Shown: in pieces, positions 22,338 through 31,137 of the stretch
Layout: every line of letters begins with the position of its first letter
Position numbering within the stretch: position 1 is the stretch's first letter
DNA from: Hyphomicrobiaceae bacterium
GTDB lineage: Bacteria; Pseudomonadota; Alphaproteobacteria; Rhizobiales; Hyphomicrobiaceae
Assembly: GCA_025351355.1 (NCBI GenBank)
Contig: JANXWC010000137.1
Location: 1-34,213 of the forward strand
DNA length: 34,213 bases
Direction of reading: 5' to 3'
Translations under genes and position numbers: made by a program
The notes under the pieces: model-generated
What the model saw: the letters and a program-made list of their open reading frames with translations, nothing else
What the model was told of the DNA's origin: nothing
Database searches by the model: none

Positions 22338-23759
22338 TTACACTACGGGCCGCGCGATCTCCGGCGGCACCAGTTTCTGATACGCCTGCCCGATGCGCAG
22401 CAACAGCGGCTCGCTGAACGGGCGACCAATGATCTGCACGCCGCCCGGCTTTTGCTTACCCGAACGTGGGATCGGCAAGGTCAGCGTCGGCAGGCCGAGA
22501 TAGCTGATTGGACGGCAGAACTTCACCACGCGTGCCATCGTTGTCTGCACGGCGGGGCTGCCGGCCACATCCAGTTCGGCGATCGTCGGCAACGGATCTG
22601 CCGTGATCGGCAGGATCGCTACATCACACTTTGCGAACGTCTCATTGAGCGTGCGCTGCAGCAGCATGCCGCGGGCGCGCAGCGCCGTCATGTGATCGAC
22701 GCCTGAGATGAAATGCCCGACCTCCAGTCTCGCACGCACTTGCGGTCCGTAGTCGTCCGGCCGCGTCGTCAGGTAGTGGGCATGAGCTGCGGCAGCATCT
22801 GGCAACTGCATCGCTTGCGCCGCATGATCCAGCAGCGTCCAGTCGGGGAATCGGCACTCCGTTTTGATGAGACCAGCCTTGCCGAGCACCCCCAGCACCG
22901 CCGTCACCATCGCCTGCACATCCCCGTGCCCTTCGCCAGCGACCTTTTCGTCGAGCCCGACGCGCAATCCCGCAACCGGCGTGTCGAGCGTGGCCAGATA
23001 GTTCGGCACGGCGACATTGAACGCGGAGGCGTCGCGCGGATCGGGGCCGGCGAGAAATTGCAGCATCAGCGCGAGATCTTCGACATGTCGGGCAATGACG
23101 CCGAGTGCGTCGAGGCAGGCGGCCAGCGGCATGGCGCCGGCGCGGCTGACGCGTCCCCACGTCGGCTTGATCGAGGCGATGCCGCAGTTGGCGGCCGGCA
23201 GCCGCAGCGATCCCGCGGTATCTGATCCAAGGCCCGCAGGGATGGCGCCATACGCAACTGCACAGGCCGTGCCGGCCGACGAGCCGCCGGTGATGCGCGT
23301 CGGGTCCCACGGATTGCGCGCGTGGCCCAGCACGTAGTTGTGGCCGGTGGGACCGAAGGCGAATTCGGTCAGATGCAGCGCCGCCAGCTGGATCGCGCCG
23401 GCAGATTTGAAGCGCTCGATGACGGTGGCGTCACGGGTCGCCGGTTTTTCAGCGCGGATTTTGGCGCCCCAGCTGGCGATTTTGCCGACGCGGTCGAACA
23501 TATCCTTGTGGGCCAGCGGTACGCCCGCCAGCGGTCCTATCTTCTGTCCCTTCGCGATGGCGGCATCAACAATCCTAGCCGCTGCCAGCGCTTCATCGGC
23601 CTCGCGCGCAATGATGCAGTGCGTGAGTTTGTGCGCCTCGTCCAGCCGCTGGATAGCGGCCTCGGTGGCTTCGACGCTGGATATCTTTTTGTCGGCGATG
23701 GCACGGCCGAGCGCGCGTGCGGAGATGAAATCGAGCCGATCGATGGCAGCAGCGGTCAT
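22338..23759 (-). CDS. Amidase signature family enzyme
   Basis: A 473-residue amidase. The Ser-cisSer-Lys triad can be placed: Lys in PLAHKDMFD near residue 87, the central Ser in TGGSSAGTACAV near 160, and the nucleophile Ser in GSDTAGSLRLPA near 184. The C-terminal LPTLTLPIPR and GVQIIGRPFSEPLLL are typical. The ATG at 23759 shares one base with the stop of the upstream 65-residue gene (TGATG), implying translational coupling. With that small partner the arrangement resembles AtzG-AtzE pairs, so the enzyme may act on a small amide or hydantoin-derived substrate, but a simple aliphatic or aryl amidase is equally possible. Confidence 0.93.
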   Translation of the reverse strand: MTAAAIDRLDFISARALGRAIADKKISSVEATEAAIQRLDEAHKLTHCIIAREADEALAAARIVDAAIAKGQKIGPLAGVPLAHKDMFDRVGKIASWGAKIRAEKPATRDATVIERFKSAGAIQLAALHLTEFAFGPTGHNYVLGHARNPWDPTRITGGSSAGTACAVAYGAIPAGLGSDTAGSLRLPAANCGIASIKPTWGRVSRAGAMPLAACLDALGVIARHVEDLALMLQFLAGPDPRDASAFNVAVPNYLATLDTPVAGLRVGLDEKVAGEGHGDVQAMVTAVLGVLGKAGLIKTECRFPDWTLLDHAAQAMQLPDAAAAHAHYLTTRPDDYGPQVRARLEVGHFISGVDHMTALRARGMLLQRTLNETFAKCDVAILPITADPLPTIAELDVAGSPAVQTTMARVVKFCRPISYLGLPTLTLPIPRSGKQKPGGVQIIGRPFSEPLLLRIGQAYQKLVPPEIARPVV

Positions 23760-23956
23760 CACTTGGCCTCCGCAATCAGCACGCGTCGGAAATCGTCGAC
23801 GTCGGCCGATAGGGGCAGTTCGACCGCAAGCTTCCGCATCGTTGCCGACAGGGTGCCGGCGTGCAACTTGGCTGCCGCACGACGTTCCGCCGGCATGTTG
23901 AGATACGCCGCGGGTTCGCCAGGATCGGCGGCGGCAAAGGTCTTGGGTTTCGGCAT
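23759..23956 (-). CDS. Small AtzG-like (DUF4089-type) amidase partner
   Basis: A 65-residue protein. ERRAAAKLHAGTLSATMRKL followed by AVELPLSADVDDFRRVLIAEA has the two-helix pattern seen in AtzG/DUF4089 proteins, which bind and stabilise AtzE-type amidases. The sequence similarity is weak, so the call leans on size, position and the one-base overlap with the amidase start. ATG 23956 is preceded by GGAG at 7 bp. It is likely transcribed together with the amidase and epoxide-hydrolase-like genes. Confidence 0.6.
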   Translation of the reverse strand: MPKPKTFAAADPGEPAAYLNMPAERRAAAKLHAGTLSATMRKLAVELPLSADVDDFRRVLIAEAK

Positions 23957-24009
23957 CGGCGGCTCCAGTCAGATGATCGTTATTGTTCGAGGCGTAATTT
24001 CACTTCACG

Positions 24010-24216
24010 TCATGCCTGCCACTTCACATGCCCCATCACGTGTTCTTCCGCATGCGTCGCCACGATAATGCGGCCGTCAGCCATGATCCAGCCGCGATAC
24101 ATGCCGAGCGTATTGTAGGGAGCCAGGATGAGCGCCTCGGTCCATGTCTGCTCAGGCAGCAGCGTTGGCGCCGGCGTGCCGCAGCCTGCATGGATGCCAA
24201 TTCCAATCTTGTCCAT
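24010..24216 (-). CDS. Small protein of unknown function
   Basis: A 68-residue reading frame upstream of the AtzG-like gene. MYRGWIMADGRIIVATHAEE near residues 39-58 looks like the last strands of an acyl-CoA thioesterase (TesB-like) hot-dog domain, where a DGR-x-x-V-A-x-x-x-Q/E pattern is common; if so, it is a remnant or a minimal form. The ATG at 24216 has only AGAGAA upstream. It is kept because codon usage and strand fit the operon, but it could be non-coding. About 125 bp separate it from the divergent M20 gene. Confidence 0.45.
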   Translation of the reverse strand: MDKIGIGIHAGCGTPAPTLLPEQTWTEALILAPYNTLGMYRGWIMADGRIIVATHAEEHVMGHVKWQA

Positions 24217-24341
24217 CGCTGGCGTTTCTCTGCTAATTGCTTTCGGGACTTTGCCCTATCACCCTACCGCGATGAACTATACACTGCTTTGCCGGGCGCG
24301 CGATCCCAGCCACTGTGATGATTTCTTTGCCGGAGTGAACT

Positions 24342-25475
24342 ATGCCGCATTCAGACGCTGCCGGCCTGCTTGCAGGCATTCGCGAATGGGTCGAGATCGA
24401 AACGCCGACCTATGACGCGGCCAGCATCAATCGGCTGATGACGCTGGTGGCGAGGCAGTTCACCGCCACCGGTGCAAAAGTCGAACGCATACCCGGCCGT
24501 GACGGTCGCGGTGATCACCTGTCCATCGTGTCACCCTGGAGTGGCCCTCGCGGAGAGAACAGCGCCGGTATCCTCGTGCTCTGTCATCTCGATACGGTGC
24601 ATCCGCTGGGCACGCTGGCCGATCACCTGCCGTTTCGTGTCGATGGCGACAAGGCCTTCGGCCCCGGCATCTCCGACATGAAGGGCGGCGCCTATCTGGC
24701 GTTTGCAGCCTATCGCGCGATCGCCGCCGATCCAAAACTGCAGCGCCTGCCTATCCGGCTGCTTTACACATCGGACGAAGAGGTGGGCAGTCCGACCTCA
24801 CGGGCGTTGATCGAAGCGGCGGCCGAAGGTGCAAAATATGTGCTGGTCACTGAAGCGGCGCGTGACGGTGGAAAAATCGTGACGGCACGCAAAGGTGTGG
24901 GGCGCTACGACATAACCACGCATGGCCGGCCCTCGCACTCCGGCGCGCGGCATGCCGACGGGCGGAGTGCGATCGTCGAGATGGCGCACCAGGTAGTCGC
25001 GATTGAAGCCATGACGGATTATGCGCGCGGCATCACCGTCAATATCGGCCAAATCCAAGGCGGCACGGCTGACAATGTCGTGCCTGAAAAATGCACGGCG
25101 GCAATCGATTTGCGGGTAACGTCACTGGCCGACGCCGACGAGATGCATCATCGCCTAACGGCGCTGCAACCGCGCACGCCCGATGTCCGCATCGAAGTTG
25201 CGGGTGGCATGAACAGGTTGCCCTACGAGGAAAGCGCCGCCGGTCGCCGGCTGTTCGATCACGCCAAGGACGTGGCGCGCGAATTCGGCATCGATCTCCA
25301 CGGCGTGCACACGGGCGGTGGCAGCGACGGCAACTTCACCGCCCACAAGGTGGCGACGCTGGACGGTTTGGGCTCGGACGGATTCGGCGCCCATACGCTG
25401 AGCGAGCACCTCTTTGTTTCGTCGCTGGTGCCGCGCAAAATGCTGCTGCAACGGTTGATGCAGACGCTGGCGTGA
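24342..25475 (+). CDS. M20 family metallopeptidase (carboxypeptidase G2-like)
   Basis: A 377-residue di-zinc peptidase. LCHLDTVHPLG supplies the first His and Asp, GISDMKGGAYLA the bridging Asp, TSDEEVGSPTSRAL the catalytic Glu-Glu pair, VTEAARDGGKIVTARKG another ligand region, and HTGGGSDGNFTA the C-terminal His. The middle (about 180-290) is the lid/dimerisation domain with RPSHSGARHADGRSAI. No signal peptide is seen, so it is probably cytoplasmic. The ATG at 24342 has GGAGTG 7 bp before it. Glutamate carboxypeptidase-type C-terminal amino-acid release is the best guess. Confidence 0.93.
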   Translation: MPHSDAAGLLAGIREWVEIETPTYDAASINRLMTLVARQFTATGAKVERIPGRDGRGDHLSIVSPWSGPRGENSAGILVLCHLDTVHPLGTLADHLPFRVDGDKAFGPGISDMKGGAYLAFAAYRAIAADPKLQRLPIRLLYTSDEEVGSPTSRALIEAAAEGAKYVLVTEAARDGGKIVTARKGVGRYDITTHGRPSHSGARHADGRSAIVEMAHQVVAIEAMTDYARGITVNIGQIQGGTADNVVPEKCTAAIDLRVTSLADADEMHHRLTALQPRTPDVRIEVAGGMNRLPYEESAAGRRLFDHAKDVAREFGIDLHGVHTGGGSDGNFTAHKVATLDGLGSDGFGAHTLSEHLFVSSLVPRKMLLQRLMQTLA

Positions 25476-25487
25476 TGCCCCGCGCCG

Positions 25488-26909
25488 TCACAGCCTCACT
25501 GCGGCAACCGTTTCGCGCACCAGGCGAAGCAGGCCGGGCATATCCCCGTTTGGATCGACGGCGTCACCCAGGCGCACGATGACCAGACGTTGCGTGGGCA
25601 GCACGACGATGCGTTGGCCCAGATCGCCGGAGCCAAAGTACGCGTCTTGCGGCAAACCTGATTTGACCCACTGTTTTGCCCACGGATGATCGCTGCGAAC
25701 AGTCCACAGCCCGGCTCCGTAGTACGACCCGAGCGTCGCGCGCGCACTGTCGTCAACCCACCCCTCCGGCAGTATGCGCCTGTCTCCGATCATGCCGTCG
25801 TCCAGATACAATTGGCCCAAGCGGGCCCAATCCCGCGCGCTTGCAAACATGTAGCTGCCCGCCATCAGATTGCCGGCCTGGTCAAATTCCAGCGTGACGT
25901 TGTCCATGCCCAGCGGAACGAACAGTTCGCGCCAAGCAAACTCCAATACGTGCTCCGGTTTGCCGCCGAGCTTTTCGCGAATGATGCGGCCTAACAGAAC
26001 TGTGCTTGGGCTTGAGTAGGAAAAGCGTGACCCAGGTGCGGCGATGAGTTTAGCGTTGGCCGCAGCAACAGCCATGTCGCTCTCGAGATAAAGATTGCGG
26101 CTGGAGGCATCGAAACCCGAACCCGTTTCGTCTAGGTCCAAGCCACTCGACATGCGCATCAGATGTTCGATGGTGATCGCATGACGCGGATCCGCGGCGT
26201 CCCGCCATTCGGCGATGGGCGCTGGATCACTGGTTTTCAGTCGCCCCTGTTGAACGAGAATACCGAGCATGGCGTTGACCGCCGTCTTTGTCAGTGAGAA
26301 ACCCATCAGCGGAGTGTTGGGTCCGATCCCCGAGGCGTGGCGTTCGGCGATGATCTTGCCGGCGTGCACGATGACGACCGCCTTGGTGCGGCGCAGGGGC
26401 GGTGAGGGTGGTTCCGCAAAAGCATTGTCGAGGGCCGCGGCGAGTTTCTGATTTTCAGGTTCGACGACGGCGAGTGGCGCCATTGCGGGCAGGGGTGCCG
26501 ATCCGCGCGCGCGCTTCAGCGCCGCCACATCGATTTCGATCGGTTTGCTCCCGGCTGAATTGCGCACGATGACGCAACCCAACGCATTGCGAAAAACCGC
26601 GCGGCTGCTGAGAATACCCGCCAAAGAAGCGGTGACAGTCTTCTCAGCCGTATTGACGTTTTCGTTGAGCAGCCAGGCAATGCGGCGGATGCCCGGCCGC
26701 GTTATCGTTTCGGCCATGACCGCTGCCGGCTCGAATCCGGAGGTGAACGTCTTGGAACAGATGTCGTGGGCAACGACCCCGGTGGCCACACGAATGGCGA
26801 GATCGGGGCGATAGATGAGCGCCACTGTCGTCAGCAGCGCTGCCACGAAAAGTCCTGCGGCGCGCCAGAAGCGCTTTGCCGGAACCACTCGTGGCCCTGT
26901 CGCAGTCAT
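25488..26909 (-). CDS. Membrane-anchored serine hydrolase, beta-lactamase class C-like
   Basis: A 473-residue protein with a single N-terminal membrane segment (AGLFVAALLTTVALIYRP near residues 17-34), after which the domain should face the periplasm. The S-x-x-K motif is in GFSLTKTAVNAMLG, followed by the Tyr motif FSYSSPSTVLLG and AKQWVKSGLPQDAYFGSGDLGQ toward the end. The region before the catalytic domain (about 40-190) is not recognised. I start at ATG 26909, which overlaps the upstream reductase gene by 4 nt (ATGA); the frame to 27032 lies inside that gene. Activity may be esterase or peptidase; it is different from the exported relative at 14688-15839. Confidence 0.88.
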   Translation of the reverse strand: MTATGPRVVPAKRFWRAAGLFVAALLTTVALIYRPDLAIRVATGVVAHDICSKTFTSGFEPAAVMAETITRPGIRRIAWLLNENVNTAEKTVTASLAGILSSRAVFRNALGCVIVRNSAGSKPIEIDVAALKRARGSAPLPAMAPLAVVEPENQKLAAALDNAFAEPPSPPLRRTKAVVIVHAGKIIAERHASGIGPNTPLMGFSLTKTAVNAMLGILVQQGRLKTSDPAPIAEWRDAADPRHAITIEHLMRMSSGLDLDETGSGFDASSRNLYLESDMAVAAANAKLIAAPGSRFSYSSPSTVLLGRIIREKLGGKPEHVLEFAWRELFVPLGMDNVTLEFDQAGNLMAGSYMFASARDWARLGQLYLDDGMIGDRRILPEGWVDDSARATLGSYYGAGLWTVRSDHPWAKQWVKSGLPQDAYFGSGDLGQRIVVLPTQRLVIVRLGDAVDPNGDMPGLLRLVRETVAAVRL

Positions 26910-28087
26910 GCCGCCTCCAGCGCAAACGTCAGGCCGGCATATTGTTGCAGGCGGTTGGTCAGCGCTTTGGCCATCAGTGCACCGGGGGTCCAGATACCGC
27001 CGGGTGCGCTTGGCACGTCTTGGATCAAGCAAAGCGCACTTTCCGTGATCATCTTCGACGTCGATCCGTATCCGGGGTCCATGTCGCCTTTGACGCTAAC
27101 GCGCAAAGTTTTTCCGTCGCTGCCTTCCCCAATGAAGAGCAGATCGTAGAAGCCGGTTTCGCGCTCGACTTTGGTCGGGCCTTCGCCGGGCTTTGGGCCG
27201 CCATCGCCACTCATCGGCTTTTCAGTCGCCATGGCCTCGGCGATTGCCTTGCCCTTCTCGCCGGCTCCGGTGATCACCATCTCGTCGTAGACGAAGTCGC
27301 GGCCATAGGCGTGCTGCAGCAAGTAGTTGGTGCGGTGAACGTTGCGGGTATTGATCGCGGCCATCACGAACGGACCGACCCAGACGTTGAGTGCCGCATC
27401 AAGTTCCGGCTTCATCCCGTGCGGCTGCGTTGGGCCGACAAAACCCGGTGTCAACGCAAATGGATCTCGCAGTCGATCGTAGACGCGCCGATCCTTGGCA
27501 GCGGCAGCCAACGTGGCTTTCAGGCTGGCAGCCGTGCCGCCGGAGAAGGTGCCCTTCATCCGGCGCACGCGTCCCTTCACGCGCGGCATCGCGCAGCCGA
27601 ATTTCTGCATCGCTTCAGCCTCGAGAAAATACACACCGAGATCGAACGGAATGGAATCGAAACCGCATGAGAACACGATGCGCGCGCCACTCGCCTTAGC
27701 CTTGGCGTCGTAGCTGTCGATCATTTCAGCCATCCACGCGGGCTCGCCGCAAAGATCGACGTAATCGGTGCCACGGGTCGCGCATGCTGCCACCAGTCCG
27801 GAACCGTAAAGCTGATACGGCCCCACCGTGGTCAAGACGCACTTGGTGCGCCCCGCCATGGCGCTCAGCGAGGAGACATCATCGCCGTCTGCCGCAATCA
27901 GCGGTGTATCCTCAGGCGCCCCGACCTCCGTGCGCGCGACCGCCAATTTGTCCAGGTTACGCCCGGCCATCGCCCACCTGAGCTCAAGCCCACCGGCAAC
28001 GCGCCGTCTGAGGTATTCGGCAACCAGTTTCCCCGTGTAGCCGGTGGCACCATAAACGATAAGATCGAACTCTGTTGCGCTGCGCAT
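26906..28087 (-). CDS. Saccharopine-dehydrogenase-like (trans-acting enoyl reductase type) oxidoreductase
   Basis: A 393-residue protein with a Rossmann start FDLIVYGATGYTGKLVAEYL, then RWAMAGRNLDKLA, CVLTTVGPYQLYGSGLVAACA, YVDLCGEPAWM and FSCGFDSIPFDLGVYFL, in the order seen in mycobacterial trans-acting enoyl reductases and their bacterial relatives. The fold is that of saccharopine dehydrogenase but lysine metabolism is unlikely. NADPH-dependent reduction of a lipid intermediate is the reference function; the substrate here is unknown. ATG 28087 has AAAGG at 6 bp. It overlaps the serine hydrolase by 4 nt, so the two are coupled. Confidence 0.88.
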   Translation of the reverse strand: MRSATEFDLIVYGATGYTGKLVAEYLRRRVAGGLELRWAMAGRNLDKLAVARTEVGAPEDTPLIAADGDDVSSLSAMAGRTKCVLTTVGPYQLYGSGLVAACATRGTDYVDLCGEPAWMAEMIDSYDAKAKASGARIVFSCGFDSIPFDLGVYFLEAEAMQKFGCAMPRVKGRVRRMKGTFSGGTAASLKATLAAAAKDRRVYDRLRDPFALTPGFVGPTQPHGMKPELDAALNVWVGPFVMAAINTRNVHRTNYLLQHAYGRDFVYDEMVITGAGEKGKAIAEAMATEKPMSGDGGPKPGEGPTKVERETGFYDLLFIGEGSDGKTLRVSVKGDMDPGYGSTSKMITESALCLIQDVPSAPGGIWTPGALMAKALTNRLQQYAGLTFALEAA

Positions 28088-28336
28088 GGCGGACCTTTGA
28101 GGATGTTATTTGACGACGGTGTCGCGTTGCGGACAATGTCCCCAATAGCAGGGGCAAAGTAAACACATCGCCGGCACCTCACATCCGACATGCATCGAGT
28201 GCAGCACGATTGCAGCACGTTGACAGCCACAACGGTGATTGATACGTAGTCGTCATGGGGTTACCGCGATTGCCCCGTGAGGCTCCGGCCTAATAATCGC
28301 GTCCATCAACCTCAAATTATGGAGGGAGGACGCGCC

Positions 28337-29155
28337 ATGACGTCTCCAACCGAAATCACTGTACAGCAATTGTCCCGGCTTATCGGCCTGCCCGGTGCAC
28401 CTGTGCTCATCGATGTGCGTATCGATGAGGACTTCGACGCCGACCCCAGTCTGATCCCGGGTTTCCACCGCCGTGACTATCGGCTCGTTCAATCGTGGGC
28501 TAAGTCTTTCGCCGGCAAATCCGTTGTCGTATCCTGCCAGCACGGGCTGAAACTCAGTCAAGGCGTTGCCGCGTGGTTGCGTCACGAAGGTGTTGAGGCG
28601 CAATCGCTTGAGCACGGCTTCGTGGCGTGGCGCGAGGCGGGACAGCTGGCGGTGCCGATGGCAAAGCTGCCGCATCGAGACAACGAGGGGCGCACAGTCT
28701 GGGTGACGCGTGCGCGTCCGAAAATTGACCGCATCGCCTGCCCCTGGCTGATCAAGCGCTTTGTCGATCCGACTGCGGTATTCTTGTTTGTTGCGCCGGC
28801 TGAGGTGCCGATGGTTGCCGAGCGTTTCTTTGCCACGCCGTTTGACATCGATGGCGTCTATTGGAGCCACCGTGGTGAAACGTGCACGTTCGACACGATG
28901 ATCGAAGAGTTCGAACTGAAATCGCCGGCCCTGCTGCATCTGGCTAAAATCGTCAGGGGCGCGGACACGGCGCGGCTTGACTTGGCGCCGGAGGCAGCTG
29001 GGTTGGTGGCAGCGTCGCTCGGCTATTCGCGCATGTTCAAAAACGATCTTGAACAGCTCGATGCTGCAATGGTCATGTACGATGCCTTCTATCGCTGGTG
29101 TCGGGATGCGACGGGTGAAACCCACAACTGGCCGGCGACGAAATCGGCGTCCTAG
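28337..29155 (+). CDS. Rhodanese / ChrB C-terminal domain chromate-resistance protein
   Basis: A 272-residue fusion. Residues 1-115 form a rhodanese domain (LIDVRIDEDFDADPSLIPGF and VVSCQHGLKLSQGVAAWLR with the active-site Cys67). Residues from about 125 carry the ChrB C-terminal domain, with RIACPWLIKRFVDP, FDIDGVYWSHRGETCTFDTM, and IVRGADTARLDLAPEAAGL as family landmarks. The classic ChrB N-terminal regulatory domain is replaced by the rhodanese, so a regulator role should not be assumed. ATG 28337 has a strong GGAGG upstream; the frame to 28277 is not needed. The chrA gene follows 114 bp later, so they probably form a chromate-response unit. Confidence 0.9.
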   Translation: MTSPTEITVQQLSRLIGLPGAPVLIDVRIDEDFDADPSLIPGFHRRDYRLVQSWAKSFAGKSVVVSCQHGLKLSQGVAAWLRHEGVEAQSLEHGFVAWREAGQLAVPMAKLPHRDNEGRTVWVTRARPKIDRIACPWLIKRFVDPTAVFLFVAPAEVPMVAERFFATPFDIDGVYWSHRGETCTFDTMIEEFELKSPALLHLAKIVRGADTARLDLAPEAAGLVAASLGYSRMFKNDLEQLDAAMVMYDAFYRWCRDATGETHNWPATKSAS

Positions 29156-29269
29156 TCATTCGGTTCCCATCTGGTGTTGTAGTCCCGTGCTTGATGAAGC
29201 ACTCTCGTAGGTGTTTCCGGCGCGGGCTCCACAAGTCCCTCCCAGAATGCAAATTTCAAGGAATAGGCG

Positions 29270-30595
29270 ATGCAAGAGTCTTCGCAAAAAAATCAATTCA
29301 TTGGTCCCACGTATCGCGAAGCATTGGCCGTGTGGCTTCGCATTGGATTGCTGTCGTTCGGTGGCCCATCCGGGCAGATCGCTCTGATGCACCGCATGCT
29401 CGTCGACGAACGGAAATGGATCGACGACGGCCGGTTTCTCAATGCGCTCAATTTCTGCATGCTGCTTCCGGGACCTGAGGCGATGCAACTTGCCACCTAC
29501 ATCGGGTGGCGGCTGCATGGGGTGCGCGGCGGCTTGACGGCAGGATTGTTGTTCGTGCTGCCGGGCGCGTTAGTGGTGCTTGCATTGTCGATGATCTACG
29601 CGGCGTTCGGCAACGTACCGACGATCGAGGCGCTGTTCCTCGGCATCAAGGCTGCAGTGCTTGTGATTGTGATCGAGGCATTGCTGCGGATTGCCAAACG
29701 GGCTCTGAAGGGACCGGAACATTGGGTGCTGGCGGCACTGTCGTTCGTCGCCATCTTCTTCTTCGGCGCGCCTTATCCTTTGCTGGTGCTGGCGGCGGCC
29801 ATTATCGGGTATGCCGTGTCGGCGCGCCAGGTTACGAGTGCTACTTCCGCGGCTGCCTCTGAGGCCGTGCACGGAGTGCCGTTGGCGAAAACCGTGACGA
29901 GCGCCGGGCTATGGCTTGCCATCTGGATCTTGCCGCTGCTCGCCGTCGCCGCGATCTTCGGCAAGGGGCACGTGCTGGCGCAAATCGGCTATTTTTTCTC
30001 CAAACTCGCCATCGTCACTTTCGGCGGGGCTTACGCGGTACTCGCCTACATGGGGCAGGACGTCGCCACGCAGTACGGGTGGATCACGGCGGGGGAGATG
30101 ATGGATGGTCTTGGGCTCGCCGAGACCACGCCCGGGCCGCTGATCCTCGTCACCGAATTCGTCGGCTACATCGCCGGCTACCGCCATGGTGGGGCCGGTC
30201 CATCATTGGCCATGGGAGTAGCCGGCGCGGTCATCACCTTGTGGGCGACGTTTGCGCCCTGTTTCCTCTGGGTCTTTACGGGCGGGCCCTATGTGGAATG
30301 GCTCAATAGCCAGCCGAAACTCAAGGGTGCCCTGGCTGGTGTCACCGCAGCCGTGGTCGGCGTCATCCTAAATCTGGCGATCTGGTTCGCGCTGCATGTC
30401 TTCTTCTCCCGCGTAACCCCGCGATCGGTCGGCATTCTCAAACTCTGGGTCCCCGATCTGGCGACGCTCGATTGGCGGATCGTGGCGTTGGCGGCGATCA
30501 GCGCATTCCTGCTCTTGTGGCGGCACTGGAATGTCATTGCAGTGTTGGCCGTCGCCTCGGCTGGATCGCTGCTGTTGCGGTTAGCGGGCGTCTGA
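29270..30595 (+). CDS. chrA: Chromate efflux transporter ChrA
   Basis: A 441-residue inner-membrane protein of the long-chain CHR family that exports chromate. It has two homologous halves: the first with WLRIGLLSFGGPSGQIALMH (about 22-41), LVDERKWIDDGRFLNAL and LPGPEAMQLATYIGW, the second with LAIVTFGGAYAVLAYMGQD (about 246-264), ITAGEMMDGLGLAETTPGPL and a matching hydrophobic set. About ten membrane segments are apparent. The start ATG 29270 gives a soluble 15-residue N-terminus before the first helix. It sits downstream of the ChrB-type gene, which supports the chromate role; sulfate-like oxyanions could also be substrates. Confidence 0.95.
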   Translation: MQESSQKNQFIGPTYREALAVWLRIGLLSFGGPSGQIALMHRMLVDERKWIDDGRFLNALNFCMLLPGPEAMQLATYIGWRLHGVRGGLTAGLLFVLPGALVVLALSMIYAAFGNVPTIEALFLGIKAAVLVIVIEALLRIAKRALKGPEHWVLAALSFVAIFFFGAPYPLLVLAAAIIGYAVSARQVTSATSAAASEAVHGVPLAKTVTSAGLWLAIWILPLLAVAAIFGKGHVLAQIGYFFSKLAIVTFGGAYAVLAYMGQDVATQYGWITAGEMMDGLGLAETTPGPLILVTEFVGYIAGYRHGGAGPSLAMGVAGAVITLWATFAPCFLWVFTGGPYVEWLNSQPKLKGALAGVTAAVVGVILNLAIWFALHVFFSRVTPRSVGILKLWVPDLATLDWRIVALAAISAFLLLWRHWNVIAVLAVASAGSLLLRLAGV

Positions 30596-30690
30596 CCGGC
30601 TGAGCAAAGAGCATCGCCTTGTCACGGCTGGTGAGCCATGACACAGGTTCAGCATGTCTGCTTCGTTGCCTTCATCTTCAGGGATCACCC

Positions 30691-31128
30691 ATGCTCGCCA
30701 CTAGCCTTACGACCCCCGTTTTCCTACAGGTACTCTTGATCTTCCTCGTCGTGCTCTGGATGGGCATCAAACGCCGCCAATCGCTGTATGCCAGCCGCAC
30801 GCCGGTGAACAACCGCGAACTCGCGTTGGGCGAACATAAATGGTCTGATGCCGCGACGCAGGCCGCCAACAATTTCAAGAACCAGTTCGAAATGCCGGTG
30901 CTGTTTTTCGTCGGCGTGGCGTTTGCGCTGATCCTGCGAAAAACCGACTACGTGCTGGTCGCCTTGGCGTGGCTATTCGTGCTGTCCCGCTACGTGCACG
31001 CAGCAATTCATCTCGGCTCCAACGACGTGCGGGTGCGGGCGCCGATTTATATGGTCGGCGTTGTCGCGCTGTTTGCATTCTGGGTCATGCTGTTCTTGCG
31101 CGTCAACACGGACGGCGCGCTGCAATAA
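30691..31128 (+). CDS. MAPEG family membrane protein
   Basis: A 145-residue, four-helix membrane protein of the MAPEG family (microsomal glutathione S-transferase and leukotriene synthase relatives). Helix one is TPVFLQVLLIFLVVLWMGIK, then the DAATQAANNFKNQFEMPVLF region, where the conserved N-x-x-E matches NNFKNQFE, and a third and fourth helix ending in FAFWVMLFLRV. I start at ATG 30691; the longer frame to 30619 has no support. Bacterial members are of unknown function, with glutathione transferase activity in some. It is on the plus strand after chrA but separated by 95 bp and may be independent. Confidence 0.87.
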   Translation: MLATSLTTPVFLQVLLIFLVVLWMGIKRRQSLYASRTPVNNRELALGEHKWSDAATQAANNFKNQFEMPVLFFVGVAFALILRKTDYVLVALAWLFVLSRYVHAAIHLGSNDVRVRAPIYMVGVVALFAFWVMLFLRVNTDGALQ

Positions 31129-31137
31129 TTGCTCGGT

